The notes under the pieces were generated by a model. The model was not told the DNA's origin and searched no databases. It saw only the letters and a list, made by a program, of their open reading frames with translations. Positions 48,140 to 58,284 of a DNA stretch of 64,000 nt are shown one piece after another (position 1 is the first letter of the stretch; each line of letters begins with the position of its first letter). The position numbers and the translations under genes were made by a program. Where the stretch lies: NCBI GenBank assembly GCA_012033335.1, contig JAAURB010000004.1, forward strand, positions 26,061 through 90,060. The letters run 5' to 3'. The DNA is from Oscillatoriales cyanobacterium RM2_1_1. GTDB lineage: Bacteria; Cyanobacteriota; Cyanobacteriia; Cyanobacteriales; Microcoleaceae.

Positions 48140-48682
48140 GTAATACTCCTAACAAATTACTTTTTGCTCGGTTCCTAGGGTTGCCCTCCCGATCTCAAGA
48201 CCTAAAATCTAGACTCTAGACCTGGAAATGCCTTCCTCAGCTACTCAAATCATGTTGTAAGTAACGGTTTCTTGAGGGCACTACAGAACCACTAAATTGG
48301 CACAAAATCCGCTTCAGAATAGAAATTCAGAATGCGAGCGATTTGCACGACCATAACCAGGCTAGATTGCCAGGTCAAGCCATCAGATTAAACCATCTGA
48401 TCACAGTGTTATAGAACGTAATCTCTTCAGCTCATCTCAGATTTTAGGATAACGCTTAGCAATTAAAAATAAAATAACAAGCGTCATGAAACCTTCAACC
48501 TTAGTTTCCGTTCTGGATTGCTCCAGGATTGATGGCTGTTCCAACCTCGCAGATCAATCAAATCCACAAGCCCAAACGGGAGACCTGCCTGCAATGACCA
48601 ATCAAAGCTATTGAAACTGAGCTTTTCAACCCACCGCTATCAAGCCATTGCTTAACAGATGCAAAACCCTGAACCTCTGACC
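48140..48682. other. Spacer upstream of the crhR-like gene
   Basis: 543 bases lie between the crhR-like gene and the DALR-domain gene (both on the minus strand). The part nearest 48140 would be the helicase leader. I saw no ORF, repeat or RNA structure. Confidence 0.45.
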
Positions 48683-49705
48683 TTACAACTCAAGGGGAGC
48701 ACAAATACCCAACTTTTCCTGTAATAAAAAGTATGACGAGGACTGAGCGATTAACATCAATCCCAACCTTGCTTGGGCAAGCCAGGGGAAACCCTGCTTC
48801 ACCTCTCCCAAAACTTGACACTGACTATAGAACACCCAGAATGCCTGACTAAGCTGACGGGCTAACTTTTCCCACTGAGCCTTGGAAACTGAAGAGCAGT
48901 GTCTTAATTCTAACACAGTAAAGAGGGTTGTAATCATTTCATGCTCAGCGGCATTCTGAAAACAGAGATGATGATCCCGATTCAACCAGGGGAAAGGACA
49001 GGGTTCGACCACAGACCACAAAACGGGAACAACTGGGGGATCAGGTTGGCTGAGGACGATTAGTCCCTCCCGATGACCGAGTCTCAACAGAGAACAGCAC
49101 CGGGCATGGCTATACTGTAAGTAGAACCAGTCCCGTGAAATGTTCTTGGCAGAACGTTCAGAACATTTTGTAGAGTGAAAGTTTGTAGAGTGAAAGTTTG
49201 TAGAGTGAAAGTTTGTAGAGCCTGGTTTGGAGTTTTTGCGCCCTAAGGGAATCATGGCGAATTGAGCTGGATTCTGAGATTGATTTTGTGTAGGTGAAGC
49301 CACCTCAAAATTCGGGAAAGAATTTGATTGGGGATCTTGTGTCATCGTTTGTAGCCAATCTGCTACTCCATCGGGAAGCAATTTGAACAGCATCATACCC
49401 GAAGGCTGTATTTCCAGTCTGAACCTTTTCTTCATGTTCTTCATGTCAGGAACTGTTTCAGGTTGATCAATTCCTGTTCTCCACCTGTGGTCGATCAAAT
49501 TGGCTATTTGAAAAGCATTTTGGCCCGTCAAGGCTGCCAGTTGCAGGGCGATCGCTGACTGATAGACAAACTCCAGTCCCCTGTTGATCCGCTTGACTGA
49601 GGTGTCCACAATCCTGGACTCAGGAAATTCCTGCTGCACCAGATTTAGGATCTGCTCTCTGAGAAAAGTGGCGATCCCCGGAGTCTTCAAAGCGCTATTA
49701 GCCAT
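48683..49705 (-). CDS. Standalone DALR anticodon-binding-domain protein (ArgRS-like ends, no catalytic core)
   Basis: The 340-residue protein starts SALKTPGIATFLREQILNLV and continues LEFVYQSAIALQLAALTG, similar to the N-terminal additional domain of arginyl-tRNA synthetase. The C-terminal half has FYLQYSHARCCSLLRLG, which resembles the ArgRS DALR start (YVQYAHARxxSILRK), and ends with a hydrophobic LMLIAQSSSYF. No HIGH or KMSKS catalytic motif is present, so it cannot charge tRNA. A tandem STNFH repeat (15-bp unit, 49171-49215) sits between. I assign a tRNA- or regulator-binding role only by inference. Similar proteins seem restricted to cyanobacteria. Confidence 0.68.
   Translation of the reverse strand: MANSALKTPGIATFLREQILNLVQQEFPESRIVDTSVKRINRGLEFVYQSAIALQLAALTGQNAFQIANLIDHRWRTGIDQPETVPDMKNMKKRFRLEIQPSGMMLFKLLPDGVADWLQTMTQDPQSNSFPNFEVASPTQNQSQNPAQFAMIPLGRKNSKPGSTNFHSTNFHSTNFHSTKCSERSAKNISRDWFYLQYSHARCCSLLRLGHREGLIVLSQPDPPVVPVLWSVVEPCPFPWLNRDHHLCFQNAAEHEMITTLFTVLELRHCSSVSKAQWEKLARQLSQAFWVFYSQCQVLGEVKQGFPWLAQARLGLMLIAQSSSYFLLQEKLGICAPLEL
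49171..49215 (-). repeat. In-frame 15-bp tandem repeat (three copies)
   Basis: TAGAGTGAAAGTTTG is present three times in perfect tandem with a partial fourth. It encodes the repeated STNFH pentapeptide in the DALR-domain protein. Confidence 0.85.
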
Positions 49706-50218
49706 TTTTGGGCCATTCCTGATTATGGGAAACTGCTTATGGGGAACTATATGGGGAACTAATTATTGAATCAGCCCATGAACTAACCAGCCAAACGATA
49801 GAGACCTGCCAGGCCATATCCCAAAGGATATCCAACTGTGACAGAATCCTGACCGGAATTCTGGGCTGAAGTGCTGACTTGGGTTCTGCTGCGGGATACC
49901 ATATAAGTATTGAGGTTGTAGCCTGAGTTTAAGAGAATGGGTGCTAAATTAGATTAATGTAGCTCATGGGTTGTGTTTTTTGCTACATTGGTCTCATGGC
50001 CGATAGATTCAGACAGTACGTTTCGCCTTTGGGCCAGATGTTTTCGAATCATTATCCGGGTTCACACTACCAATAGTTGACAAAATTAATAGTTGACAAA
50101 TTCTAATTGATCAGTTTGAGCCAACAGTTTTAGCCGACGAACCCGTTAACGAAATACTCTCTCAGGATTGATTTAGATCATCGACCTGCACCCTAAACTC
50201 TCGTGGAATCGTAATCCT
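49706..50218. other. Spacer between DALR and Crp-like genes
   Basis: 513 bases separate two divergent genes. It holds an AATAGTTGACAAA duplication (50072-50084 and 50088-50100) and a run of GGGGAACTA copies near 49740. The shared promoter region is here. No other feature was recognised. Confidence 0.5.
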
Positions 50219-50944
50219 ATGCAATCAACATCTATTGTTCCAGAAACAACCAGACCTTTCCTCACCTGGCAAAGAATCATCGATTGGGCAAAAGAACACT
50301 ATCGTTGCCGTAGTTTTGAAAAAGACGAGCGGATTCCAGCTCGTCCAGGATTACTGTATCTAGTGCAGCGGGGATCGGTTCGATTGGTAGGGAGCACTCA
50401 ATTGACAACCTCTGTAGGAGTGACAAATCGCCCCCTCGATGAAGCTTTTCTGGGATTTGTTGGGGCGGGTCAACCCTTTGAATTGGTAGCCCAATCTCCA
50501 TTCTCTTTAGGAGCCTATGCCCATGCAGAGGATACTAACGTGATCTGGATGTACTGGAATGATCTAGATAATTGGCCCCATTTTCGGCGAGAGGTATTGG
50601 ATGCCTTTCGCTATCAGCATCAACGCAAATTGTTATGGCTCAGTACCCTGGGACAACGCCGCACCATTGATCGTCTTCTGGGATTCTTGACCCTGCTGAT
50701 TGAGGAATACGGGGAGTATTACACCTCTGAAAATGGCAACAGCGAGTTTCAGGGGTATTGTTTGCCCTGGCCTTTGACCCACTCCCAAATCGGTAGTGCG
50801 ATTGGTTCTACCCGGGTTACAGTGACTCGTCTGATGGGGAAACTGCGCCAACAGGGCTTGATTTATACCCAGGACGACAATCTGATCTGCTTGCCTATTG
50901 CCCATCCCTCGGCACGGCTCACGGATCAAACCCACTCAAACTGA
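50219..50944 (+). CDS. Crp/Fnr-family transcriptional regulator
   Basis: The 241-residue regulator has an N-terminal cyclic-nucleotide-binding-like sensor (LLYLVQRGSVRLVGS near 45) and a C-terminal helix-turn-helix (THSQIGSAIGSTRVTVTRLMGKLRQQGLI near 185) like that of NtcA. The N-terminal loop lacks a clear cAMP-binding RxE...R pattern, so the ligand is unknown. The 3' end overlaps the end of sbcC by 9 bases. Confidence 0.85.
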   Translation: MQSTSIVPETTRPFLTWQRIIDWAKEHYRCRSFEKDERIPARPGLLYLVQRGSVRLVGSTQLTTSVGVTNRPLDEAFLGFVGAGQPFELVAQSPFSLGAYAHAEDTNVIWMYWNDLDNWPHFRREVLDAFRYQHQRKLLWLSTLGQRRTIDRLLGFLTLLIEEYGEYYTSENGNSEFQGYCLPWPLTHSQIGSAIGSTRVTVTRLMGKLRQQGLIYTQDDNLICLPIAHPSARLTDQTHSN

Positions 50945-53900
50945 TAGGCTGAGCTGGGATCCCTGGGTTGTTTTTTGGACTTCAATTCGAGCTTGAAAGG
51001 CTTCTTTGAGATAGGGGATGTGAGTCACGGTCAGAATACAAGAAAAATCGTCAGAGATGGCATTGATGGCTGCAATCAGGCGATCGCAACCTTCTTGATC
51101 CTGGGTTCCAAATCCCTCATCAATAATCAAAAGCTGTAGGGCGGCCCCAGCCCGTTGAGCTAGAAGCTTGGCCAAGGCCAGCCGAATTGCGAAGTTAATC
51201 CGAAACGCTTCTCCCCCTGAATAGGTTTCATAGGGCCGAGTTCCCTGGGGATCAGCGATCAGAATTTCCAGGGTGTCGATTAGTTTAGCGGTTTTTTTGC
51301 TGGAGCGATTGCTGCGTCCGGTTTTTTGAGTAACAAACTGGACATGGAGTTGATTGGCGGAGAGTCGAGCCAGAATATGATTACTCTCGGCCTCTAGTTG
51401 AGGTAGCACGTTTTCAATCATCAAGGCTTGGATCCCGTTTTTCCCGAAGGCCTGGGCCAATTCCTGATAAATTCGCAGTTGGCGGCGGATAGTATTGAGC
51501 TGACCTTGCCTGGCTTGCAGGTCTTCTTGTAGTTGATCAAGATGGGTCTGTTGCTGTTTTAAGCTACCGAACCGATGCAGAATCCGATCCATTTGCGATC
51601 GCCGCTGGTGAATTTGCTGCTCTAAGGTCTGGAGTTGGGTCGTAGGGTTTGGAGTCTGGTGCAGCCTGGCCGCAAGGTGCTGGATTTGGCTTTGAACCTG
51701 TTGTAAATCCTTGGATCGCCCCTGGATCACCTGTTGAATTTCCCGGACTCGTTGTTCGAGGGACGGGCAGTCTTGACGAGCCATTTTCAGTTTTTCGACC
51801 TGGGCCAGAATTGGTTGGGCCTGACGCAGGGCTGTTCTGATCTGATTGTGTTCCTCCAGAGAATAGTTAATCTGCTGAAGTTGCTGCTGCAGTTGAACTC
51901 TTTCCTGTTGCAGTTCGGAATCCGTTTGCAACCGGGTGAGTTGATTCTGCAAATTGGCTAGTTGCATTTCCAGATCAGGTTTTTGAGATTGGATGCGGCT
52001 CAGCTTAGCCTGGGCTTCTCGCAGATGGCTGTGCTTGATCTCGGCCCAGCGCCAGCGTTTTTCCTCATTGCGGGCTAGGGCATGGGTTTGCTCATGGTAA
52101 TTCAGGGCTTGCAATTGTTGATCCACAGCTTGTAAATCACGATGGAGCTCTGGGGCATAGGCTCCCGTCTGCAAATCCTGAACCAAGGTTGCTGCTTCTG
52201 ATTTGAGATGGTTGAGTTGGAGATTTTGCTGCTCTAAGGCTGTCAGTTGAGCTTGAATTTCTCCCCGTTGTTCCCGCCAGGTATCGTAGTGACTCAGGTC
52301 TCGCTCTAGACTCCGATATTCGTCCCGCAGCACCTGAATTTCCTGTTCTGAGGCGGCTAACTGTTCATTAATCACCCAAACCTGATCGCGAATTGATTTT
52401 TGTTGATGATGATGCTTGCGAATCACCAATCGCAGATGATGGTCATCCAGGGGGCGATCGCACAGGGGACATTGGGGAATCACCAATGGGGTTGCTCCAT
52501 CACTATGCTTTCGGGTTGGGGCTTCCAGGAGGGCAATTTTCTGGTTGAGCTCCGCCAGTTGGGCCTCGTAATCCTGCTGACGATGATTCAGGCTGTCCAT
52601 AAAGCTGCGGCGTTCCTGGCCTTTTTCCAGGACTTGCTGATGATAGGTGCGCTTTTGTTCCAACTCAACGATACGCTTGCTGATGTCCTGAAAGCGGCGC
52701 TGTAATCTGGATTTCTCCTGGAGCTTTTGATGGAGTTGTTGGATCAGGCCAGAAACCTCCCCTAGACGGGCCTGATAACGGGCCTGGAATTGATTGATCT
52801 GAACTTCAAGCTGCTGGCGTTGTTGTAAGAGGGGGGTCACCTGGAGATGCAGTTGATCCAGATGGTTCAGGCGATCGCGGGCGGCTTGCAGTTGGGTCAG
52901 GCCCTCCCCTACCTCACTTTGTTGTTGAAGGGCTTCAGTACATTCGCTCTCCTGTTGGTCTAATCCCTCTAGGCGAGCCGTTACCTTTTGAATCTGCTGT
53001 TGCAGGGTATAAACGTGTTGCTGTTGCTGATTGTGAAGGTGTTGAACCTGGGTCGTGATGTCCTGGTAAAGGGTAGCTTGTTTAGAGAGGATTTCTTCGG
53101 TGGCTTGTAACTTCTGAAACTGCCCATAATGGGCATGAATTTCAGGTTCCCGCTCTAGGAATGTCTGTAACTCTGACCATTGTTGCTGACTGATTTGCAA
53201 TTCCTGGTGCCAGCGCTGATGTTCCTGGAATAGGGCTTGATAGCGTTGCTGCTCTTGATCGCGCAACTGCAACCAGGTCTGACGCTCGTGATGCTGGGCC
53301 TGAAGCGCTTGTAATTGAGCTTGTTCAGTATTTTGTAGCGTTTCTAGGTGTTGAAAATCCCGTTCTAATTGGCGGATTTCCTGGGCAATCATCTCCCGTT
53401 GCTGCAACTGAGTTTCGATCCCCTGCAGAGTATCCTGCAATCCCTCCAATTGGCCTCTATACTGCTTTGATAAATCCTTGGCCCGTTCTGATAGGGTTTC
53501 ATATTCGTTCAGCTTTAGTAGGTTTGCCAGGATTTCCTTGCGTTCCGTGGGGCGTTTGAGCATGAATTCATCCGCTCGCCCCTGGCGCAGATAGGCAGAA
53601 TTGATAAAGGTATCGTAGTCAAGCTTCAGGGCTTGATGAATCTTTTGCTGGGTGGCCCGCATCCCTCGCTCTGTTAGGACTCGAAATTGAGCAATCTGGT
53701 TCTGTTCAATCACCTGTTGAGAATTGGTGGCCACCTGAAATTCTAAATTGCCCGACTGATTCCGTCGTCGATTGCGAATGATCCGATAGAGAATCCCATA
53801 GCTAATGAAGACAAAATCCACCTGCATTTCTATCTCCCCAATATGAATCAAGTCCTCTTCGGTGGCGGCTCGACTGTTTCCCCAAACGACCCAGGAAATC

Positions 53901-54028
53901 GCTTCTAATAGCGAAGACTTTCCTGAACCATTGGGGCCACAGATACAGGCACTATGGAGGCCAGCAAAATTAAGGCTGGTTTCTCGATAGCTGAGAAAGT
54001 TTTTCAGGGTAAGATGCCGGGGAATCAT
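50936..54028 (-). CDS. sbcC: SbcC-type exonuclease subunit (Rad50-like ATPase)
   Basis: This is the ATPase of the SbcCD nuclease, which processes DNA ends and hairpins. The 1030 residues start with Walker A CGPNGSGKSS (30-39). Long coiled coils follow, rich in Gln and Leu. The zinc hook CPLC (about 517) is in the middle. The C-terminus has the signature YSGGEAFRINFAIRL and Walker B LLIIDEGFGTQDQ. No sbcD gene is adjacent, so the partner nuclease is elsewhere. It overlaps the Crp-like gene by 9 bases (convergent). Confidence 0.9.
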   Translation of the reverse strand: MIPRHLTLKNFLSYRETSLNFAGLHSACICGPNGSGKSSLLEAISWVVWGNSRAATEEDLIHIGEIEMQVDFVFISYGILYRIIRNRRRNQSGNLEFQVATNSQQVIEQNQIAQFRVLTERGMRATQQKIHQALKLDYDTFINSAYLRQGRADEFMLKRPTERKEILANLLKLNEYETLSERAKDLSKQYRGQLEGLQDTLQGIETQLQQREMIAQEIRQLERDFQHLETLQNTEQAQLQALQAQHHERQTWLQLRDQEQQRYQALFQEHQRWHQELQISQQQWSELQTFLEREPEIHAHYGQFQKLQATEEILSKQATLYQDITTQVQHLHNQQQQHVYTLQQQIQKVTARLEGLDQQESECTEALQQQSEVGEGLTQLQAARDRLNHLDQLHLQVTPLLQQRQQLEVQINQFQARYQARLGEVSGLIQQLHQKLQEKSRLQRRFQDISKRIVELEQKRTYHQQVLEKGQERRSFMDSLNHRQQDYEAQLAELNQKIALLEAPTRKHSDGATPLVIPQCPLCDRPLDDHHLRLVIRKHHHQQKSIRDQVWVINEQLAASEQEIQVLRDEYRSLERDLSHYDTWREQRGEIQAQLTALEQQNLQLNHLKSEAATLVQDLQTGAYAPELHRDLQAVDQQLQALNYHEQTHALARNEEKRWRWAEIKHSHLREAQAKLSRIQSQKPDLEMQLANLQNQLTRLQTDSELQQERVQLQQQLQQINYSLEEHNQIRTALRQAQPILAQVEKLKMARQDCPSLEQRVREIQQVIQGRSKDLQQVQSQIQHLAARLHQTPNPTTQLQTLEQQIHQRRSQMDRILHRFGSLKQQQTHLDQLQEDLQARQGQLNTIRRQLRIYQELAQAFGKNGIQALMIENVLPQLEAESNHILARLSANQLHVQFVTQKTGRSNRSSKKTAKLIDTLEILIADPQGTRPYETYSGGEAFRINFAIRLALAKLLAQRAGAALQLLIIDEGFGTQDQEGCDRLIAAINAISDDFSCILTVTHIPYLKEAFQARIEVQKTTQGSQLSLSV

Positions 54029-54865
54029 AGCGAAATCTGAGGGAGACCTATCGGGTCTTGAGAAGAAGTAAGTTTAATTCATAGGTCTTGATGTCTTAGT
54101 CTAGAATAGCAAACTTGGCAATTAATGGTTTGAGAGGGATTAAGTTTAATTGATCTTTTAACCCGTAAGTAGATAGGAACAGTCACTAAATCTGGTGTTG
54201 GTGTTTCCAGCAATACCCCTAGACCTGGTGTTCAACCCCTAAAAATAGCTAATTTTTAGCGTTGGCAAATTGCCGCATTATTTTTCTGATTTGGCATCTG
54301 ACCTGGGAGATATTGGAGACTTTCCCGGACTCAGGGTTGAGCCAGGCATCTGTAGCCGTTCTAAATCAATCATGAAAAAAGCGGGAGCAGGATTTAAAGA
54401 TAAATTCCAGGAACTGCTGCCCGATTGAGTTGACGCAAAAAACTTAGAAATTCCCCAGAGATTATCGGGTGTTACGGACTCAATATCTACCTGCTTCAAC
54501 CTGTTTTTTCAGATCAAATATCTATAAAAAGTGCCAGGACTGCTATCAGGGCTCTAAGACAAATTGAGATAAAGGATTGGTTCAATCCCCTCATGATCAT
54601 CCGAGTATCCCAGTTCATTCACAAGATTTTACGACTCCCATGGGCGAACTTTGCTAGAATGGCTCCACTCATTCAATTGTTCAGTTATTGCTCGGTCAAG
54701 GTATCCAGTCTAAGGTTATGAAGTGATCAGCCCTGAGTTTCCAGTATGGTTTTGAGTTTAATTTCAAATGTAGTTTTAGACTTGGTTTCAGCTTTAGGTT
54801 CAACGACTTTAGTCTTAACCACAGGACTAGTTCGGTATTCGGGGGAGTTCGTCGTCATATGATCT
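54029..54865. other. Long spacer upstream of the antiporter
   Basis: 837 bases between the divergent sbcC and antiporter genes. An ORF of 73 codons at 54278-54499 (minus strand, TTG start) has no family match by eye and a weak ribosome-binding site. A 38-residue hydrophobic ORF ends at 54862, just before the antiporter. No RNA gene was recognised. Confidence 0.45.
54746..54862 (+). CDS. Candidate 38-residue hydrophobic ORF
   Basis: The ORF reads MVLSLISNVVLDLVSALG then STTLVLTTGLVRYSGEFVVI, apolar and membrane-like. It stops 3 bases before the antiporter ATG, which would suit translational coupling. The DNA is repetitive (runs of TTTAG and GTTT), so it could be chance. No family is recognised. 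Confidence 0.25.
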   Translation: MVLSLISNVVLDLVSALGSTTLVLTTGLVRYSGEFVVI

Positions 54866-56851
54866 ATGGAAAACTCTTCTAACATCGCCTTACTGGTTGT
54901 TATTACAGTGGTTAGCGGTATTGGGGCTCAAGTCCTAGCCGATTACCTTAGAGTTCCTGCAATTGTCTTCCTGCTATTGTTTGGAGTTCTAGTCGGGAAC
55001 GACGGACTGGGCTTAATTCATCCCAATGTTCTGGGCAGTGGTCTGGAGGTGATTGTTTCCCTCTCGGTTGCGTTGATTCTATTCGAGGGAGGCTTGAGCC
55101 TGGACTTGCGGGCTTTGGGTCAGGTTTCTGGCAGCATTCGCAACCTGGTAACCCTGGGAACATTGATCACTTTAATTGGGGGAGGGATGGCGGCCCACTG
55201 GTTGGGGGAGTTTCCCTGGCCCTTGGGATTTCTCTATGCTTCCCTAGTGGTGGTCACCGGGCCTACGGTAGTTGGGCCTTTGTTGAAGCAAGTTTCCGTA
55301 GATCGTCGGGTTGCCGCTCTGCTGGAAGGAGAAGGGGTGTTGATTGATCCAGTGGGGGCGATTCTGGCGGTTCTGGTGCTAAATGTAGTGCTTAACGGCA
55401 GTGCCAACCCGCTAACTCTGCTGCAAGAACTCCTAGCCCGTCTGGGGGCGGGAGCGTTAGTGGGAGGGCTGGGGGGAGCCTTTCTGGGTTGGAGTCTCAA
55501 GCAGGGAAAATTTTTATCAGAAGACCTGAAAAACCTGGTCGCTCTGGCCACTCTCTGGGGCCTTTATGCCCTGGCTGAAGTGATTGCCAGTGAATCAGGG
55601 CTGATGGCAACAGTAGTTTCGGGAATTGTCCTGCGGTTTGTTGGGGTTCCGGAAATTCGACAATTGCTGCGCTTCAAGGGTCAGCTCACCATGCTCGCGG
55701 TTTCGGTGTTGTTTATTCTGCTGGCGGCGGATCTGTCCCTGGCCAGTATTGGTGCATTGGGTTGGGGAGGGGTGTTGACTGTTGTGGCTCTAATGTGGCT
55801 TGTCCGCCCCCTGAATGTCTGGCTCTGTACCCTGAATGGGAATCTAAACTGGCGACAGAAACTCTTTGTCGCCTGGGTGGCACCTCGGGGAATTGTCTCC
55901 GCTTCCGTTTCTTCCCTGTTTGCTATTTTGCTCACCCAACGGGGAATCAACGGGGGCGATGCGATTAAGGCTTTGGTATTTCTGACGATCATCATGACGG
56001 TGGTGCTTCAGGGACTAACGGCTCGCTGGGTGGCCAACTTCTTAGGAATTACCTCCAGTGCGGCAACGGGGGCGGTGATTGTGGGCTCAAATCCCCTGGG
56101 TCGTCTCATTGGTCGCCTGTTTCAGGAACGGGGAGAGTCTGTTGTGATCATTGATACCAATCCTGAAGCCTGCGAACTGGCTAAAAAGGAGGGATTGCGG
56201 GTGTATCAGAGCAGCGCCCTGGATACCACGGTTCTAGAGGAAGCGGGGTTGCAGTCCATTGGTACTTTCCTGGCGGTCACGTCCAATGGCGAAGTCAATG
56301 TCGTCCTTTCTGAACGGGCGGCAGAAGAATTCAAGCCCCCCCGGGTACTGGCGATTTATCCCCGGGATCCCCAATCCAAAGGAGTCACCACCAGCGATAA
56401 AGTCCAACAGGCTTTCGCTCAGGATTTGTCTCTAAAAAAATGGAACCAGTATCTTGAGGCCCAGGAGGTCAAGCTAGGGGAAACGATTTTGAAGCAACCG
56501 GGTCTGGAGTTTCAGCGGGCTCATCTGCAAGCTCTGATTCGCTCTGGTGAACTGATTCCGCTCCTATTAGAACGGCAAGGAAATCTACAGGTGATTCCGG
56601 CGGTGGAAACCTGGCAACTGGGCGATCGCCTGATTTACCTGCTCCATGACCCCAAACCCAAGCTCTTAAAACGACTTTCCGGTTCTCAAACCTCAACCCT
56701 AACCCTGGAAAAACATCCAATCGTAGAAGAAGTGCCGATTCCTGTACCTGCACCACGAGAAGAGTCAGATTCAAAGTCAGATTCAAAGACAACTCCAGGG
56801 GAGTTGTCCTCGGAACGGGCCCAGCCTGATCTAACGGAAGGGAAAGCTTGA
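54866..56851 (+). CDS. Na+(K+)/H+ antiporter with TrkA-type (RCK) domain
   Basis: This 661-residue CPA1-type antiporter has about 11-12 membrane segments (residues 5-395), including LVVVTGPTVVGPLL and VLIDPVGAILAVLV. A cytoplasmic TrkA-N domain follows (GAVIVGSNPLGRLIGRLF near 410, with a variant nucleotide-binding glycine loop). A TrkA-C-like part ends near 600. The tail is Ser/Asp/Lys-rich. It probably controls cytoplasmic Na+ or K+ and pH. The cation is not settled. Confidence 0.85.
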   Translation: MENSSNIALLVVITVVSGIGAQVLADYLRVPAIVFLLLFGVLVGNDGLGLIHPNVLGSGLEVIVSLSVALILFEGGLSLDLRALGQVSGSIRNLVTLGTLITLIGGGMAAHWLGEFPWPLGFLYASLVVVTGPTVVGPLLKQVSVDRRVAALLEGEGVLIDPVGAILAVLVLNVVLNGSANPLTLLQELLARLGAGALVGGLGGAFLGWSLKQGKFLSEDLKNLVALATLWGLYALAEVIASESGLMATVVSGIVLRFVGVPEIRQLLRFKGQLTMLAVSVLFILLAADLSLASIGALGWGGVLTVVALMWLVRPLNVWLCTLNGNLNWRQKLFVAWVAPRGIVSASVSSLFAILLTQRGINGGDAIKALVFLTIIMTVVLQGLTARWVANFLGITSSAATGAVIVGSNPLGRLIGRLFQERGESVVIIDTNPEACELAKKEGLRVYQSSALDTTVLEEAGLQSIGTFLAVTSNGEVNVVLSERAAEEFKPPRVLAIYPRDPQSKGVTTSDKVQQAFAQDLSLKKWNQYLEAQEVKLGETILKQPGLEFQRAHLQALIRSGELIPLLLERQGNLQVIPAVETWQLGDRLIYLLHDPKPKLLKRLSGSQTSTLTLEKHPIVEEVPIPVPAPREESDSKSDSKTTPGELSSERAQPDLTEGKA

Positions 56852-57063
56852 GTAGACAAGCCAAAGGGAAACCAGGCACAAGGTTGATAGCATAAAATTT
56901 CATGACAATCAGGCGCTATACTATTGAAAGCTAAGCGTTTAAGAAATCTTTACAAAGTAGTTCCTCTGATTGGGGTTACCTTAACGAGTTCCTCCCAAAA
57001 CTATGTGAATGACTGAAGAAAAGATCCAGATTGTAGAAAAGTTATTATTTTCACTTGGAAGCT

Positions 57064-58182
57064 ATGAACCCAGGAATAGATTTACAAGGAAACTTTATTT
57101 ATATTCTGAAAGACCTTGGCATTCCGTCGGGTGTTGCGAAGACACTCTGGATGCCCTTTCCCATGCTTTTGATGATCATCGCGGCGACTGTTGGTGTATT
57201 GGGATCAGTCTGGCTAGAGCGGAAGATTTCAGCCGCAGCCCAGCAGCGGATTGGCCCAGAATACATTGGCCCTATGGGTATATTGGCCCCCGTGGCAGAT
57301 GGTTTGAAGCTGTTGTTTAAGGAAGATATTGTGCCCTACAAAGCCGATCCATGGCTGTTTACCCTGGGGCCGATCATTGTTGCTATTCCTGTATTTCTGT
57401 CCTATTTGATTGTTCCCTTTGGTCAGAACATAATGATTGCAGATTTGGGCACAGCTATTTTTCTCTGGATCGCCCTGTCGAGTATTCAGCCGATTGGTTT
57501 GTTGATGTCGGGCTATGCCTCTAATAACAAGTATTCCCTACTGGGGGGCCTGCGGGCTGCGGCTCAATCCATCAGCTATGAGATTCCTCTGGCTCTGGCT
57601 GTTTTAGCGGTGGTGATGATTTCAAATAGCTTGAGCACCATTGATATCGTAGAGCAGCAGTCGGGTTATGGTCTGTTGGGTTGGAATATCTGGCGGCAAC
57701 CTGTGGGGTTTGCGATCTTCTGGATTGCGGCCCTGGCAGAATGTGAGCGATTACCCTTTGATTTACCGGAAGCGGAAGAAGAGCTGGTGGCAGGCTATCA
57801 AACCGAATACACCGGTATGAAATTTGCCCTGTATTATCTGGCCTCCTACGTGAACTTGGTGCTGTCGGCCTTGCTGGTTGCAGTACTTTATTTGGGTGGG
57901 TGGGAGTTTCCTATTCCTCCAGAGTTATTTGCCGATTGGTTAGGAGTCAGTGAAACTACTCCCTGGCTTCAGGTGATTTTGGGAACCCTCGGCATTACAA
58001 TGACCATCTTGAAAGCTTATCTGCTAGTATTTACAGCGATTTTGTTGCGTTGGACAGTGCCCCGGGTGCGGATCGATCAACTGCTGAATTTGGGTTGGAA
58101 GTTTCTGCTGCCCATTGCCTTGGTGAATTTACTCTTGACTGCTGGGTTGAAGCTAGCGTTTCCAGTGGCTTTTGGTGGGTAA
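57064..58182 (+). CDS. ndhA: NDH-1 subunit 1 (NdhA)
   Basis: Membrane subunit that links the peripheral and membrane arms of photosynthetic NDH-1, near the plastoquinone site. It has about eight hydrophobic segments. Conserved blocks are [21 protein letters not shown] [20 protein letters not shown] (about 43) and [25 protein letters not shown] (about 225). ATG 57064 gives MNPGIDLQG, the family start. The frame upstream to 57055 adds MEA only. It leads ndhA-I-G-E. Confidence 0.96.
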   Translation: MNPGIDLQGNFIYILKDLGIPSGVAKTLWMPFPMLLMIIAATVGVLGSVWLERKISAAAQQRIGPEYIGPMGILAPVADGLKLLFKEDIVPYKADPWLFTLGPIIVAIPVFLSYLIVPFGQNIMIADLGTAIFLWIALSSIQPIGLLMSGYASNNKYSLLGGLRAAAQSISYEIPLALAVLAVVMISNSLSTIDIVEQQSGYGLLGWNIWRQPVGFAIFWIAALAECERLPFDLPEAEEELVAGYQTEYTGMKFALYYLASYVNLVLSALLVAVLYLGGWEFPIPPELFADWLGVSETTPWLQVILGTLGITMTILKAYLLVFTAILLRWTVPRVRIDQLLNLGWKFLLPIALVNLLLTAGLKLAFPVAFGG

Positions 58183-58240
58183 AGATACTAGAAGTTTTTT
58201 GAGACTACTATAGAAGTATTTACCCCTCCATTACCGGGCT

Positions 58241-58270
58241 AATCTTTGAAATCTGAATCTTTGAAATCTG
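58241..58270. repeat. 15-bp tandem duplication between ndhA and ndhI
   Basis: AATCTTTGAAATCTG is present twice in perfect tandem (58241-58255 and 58256-58270), just before the ndhI ribosome-binding site (TAGGAGAA). Confidence 0.8.
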
Positions 58271-58284
58271 AGTAGGAGAACCCC

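Noticed and set aside
54278..54499. 73-codon minus-strand ORF with TTG start
   Set aside because: Weak start and no recognised family; could be a small gene but nothing supports it.
57009..57320. Second + strand ORF over the ndhA start
   Set aside because: It is a shadow of ndhA in another frame.
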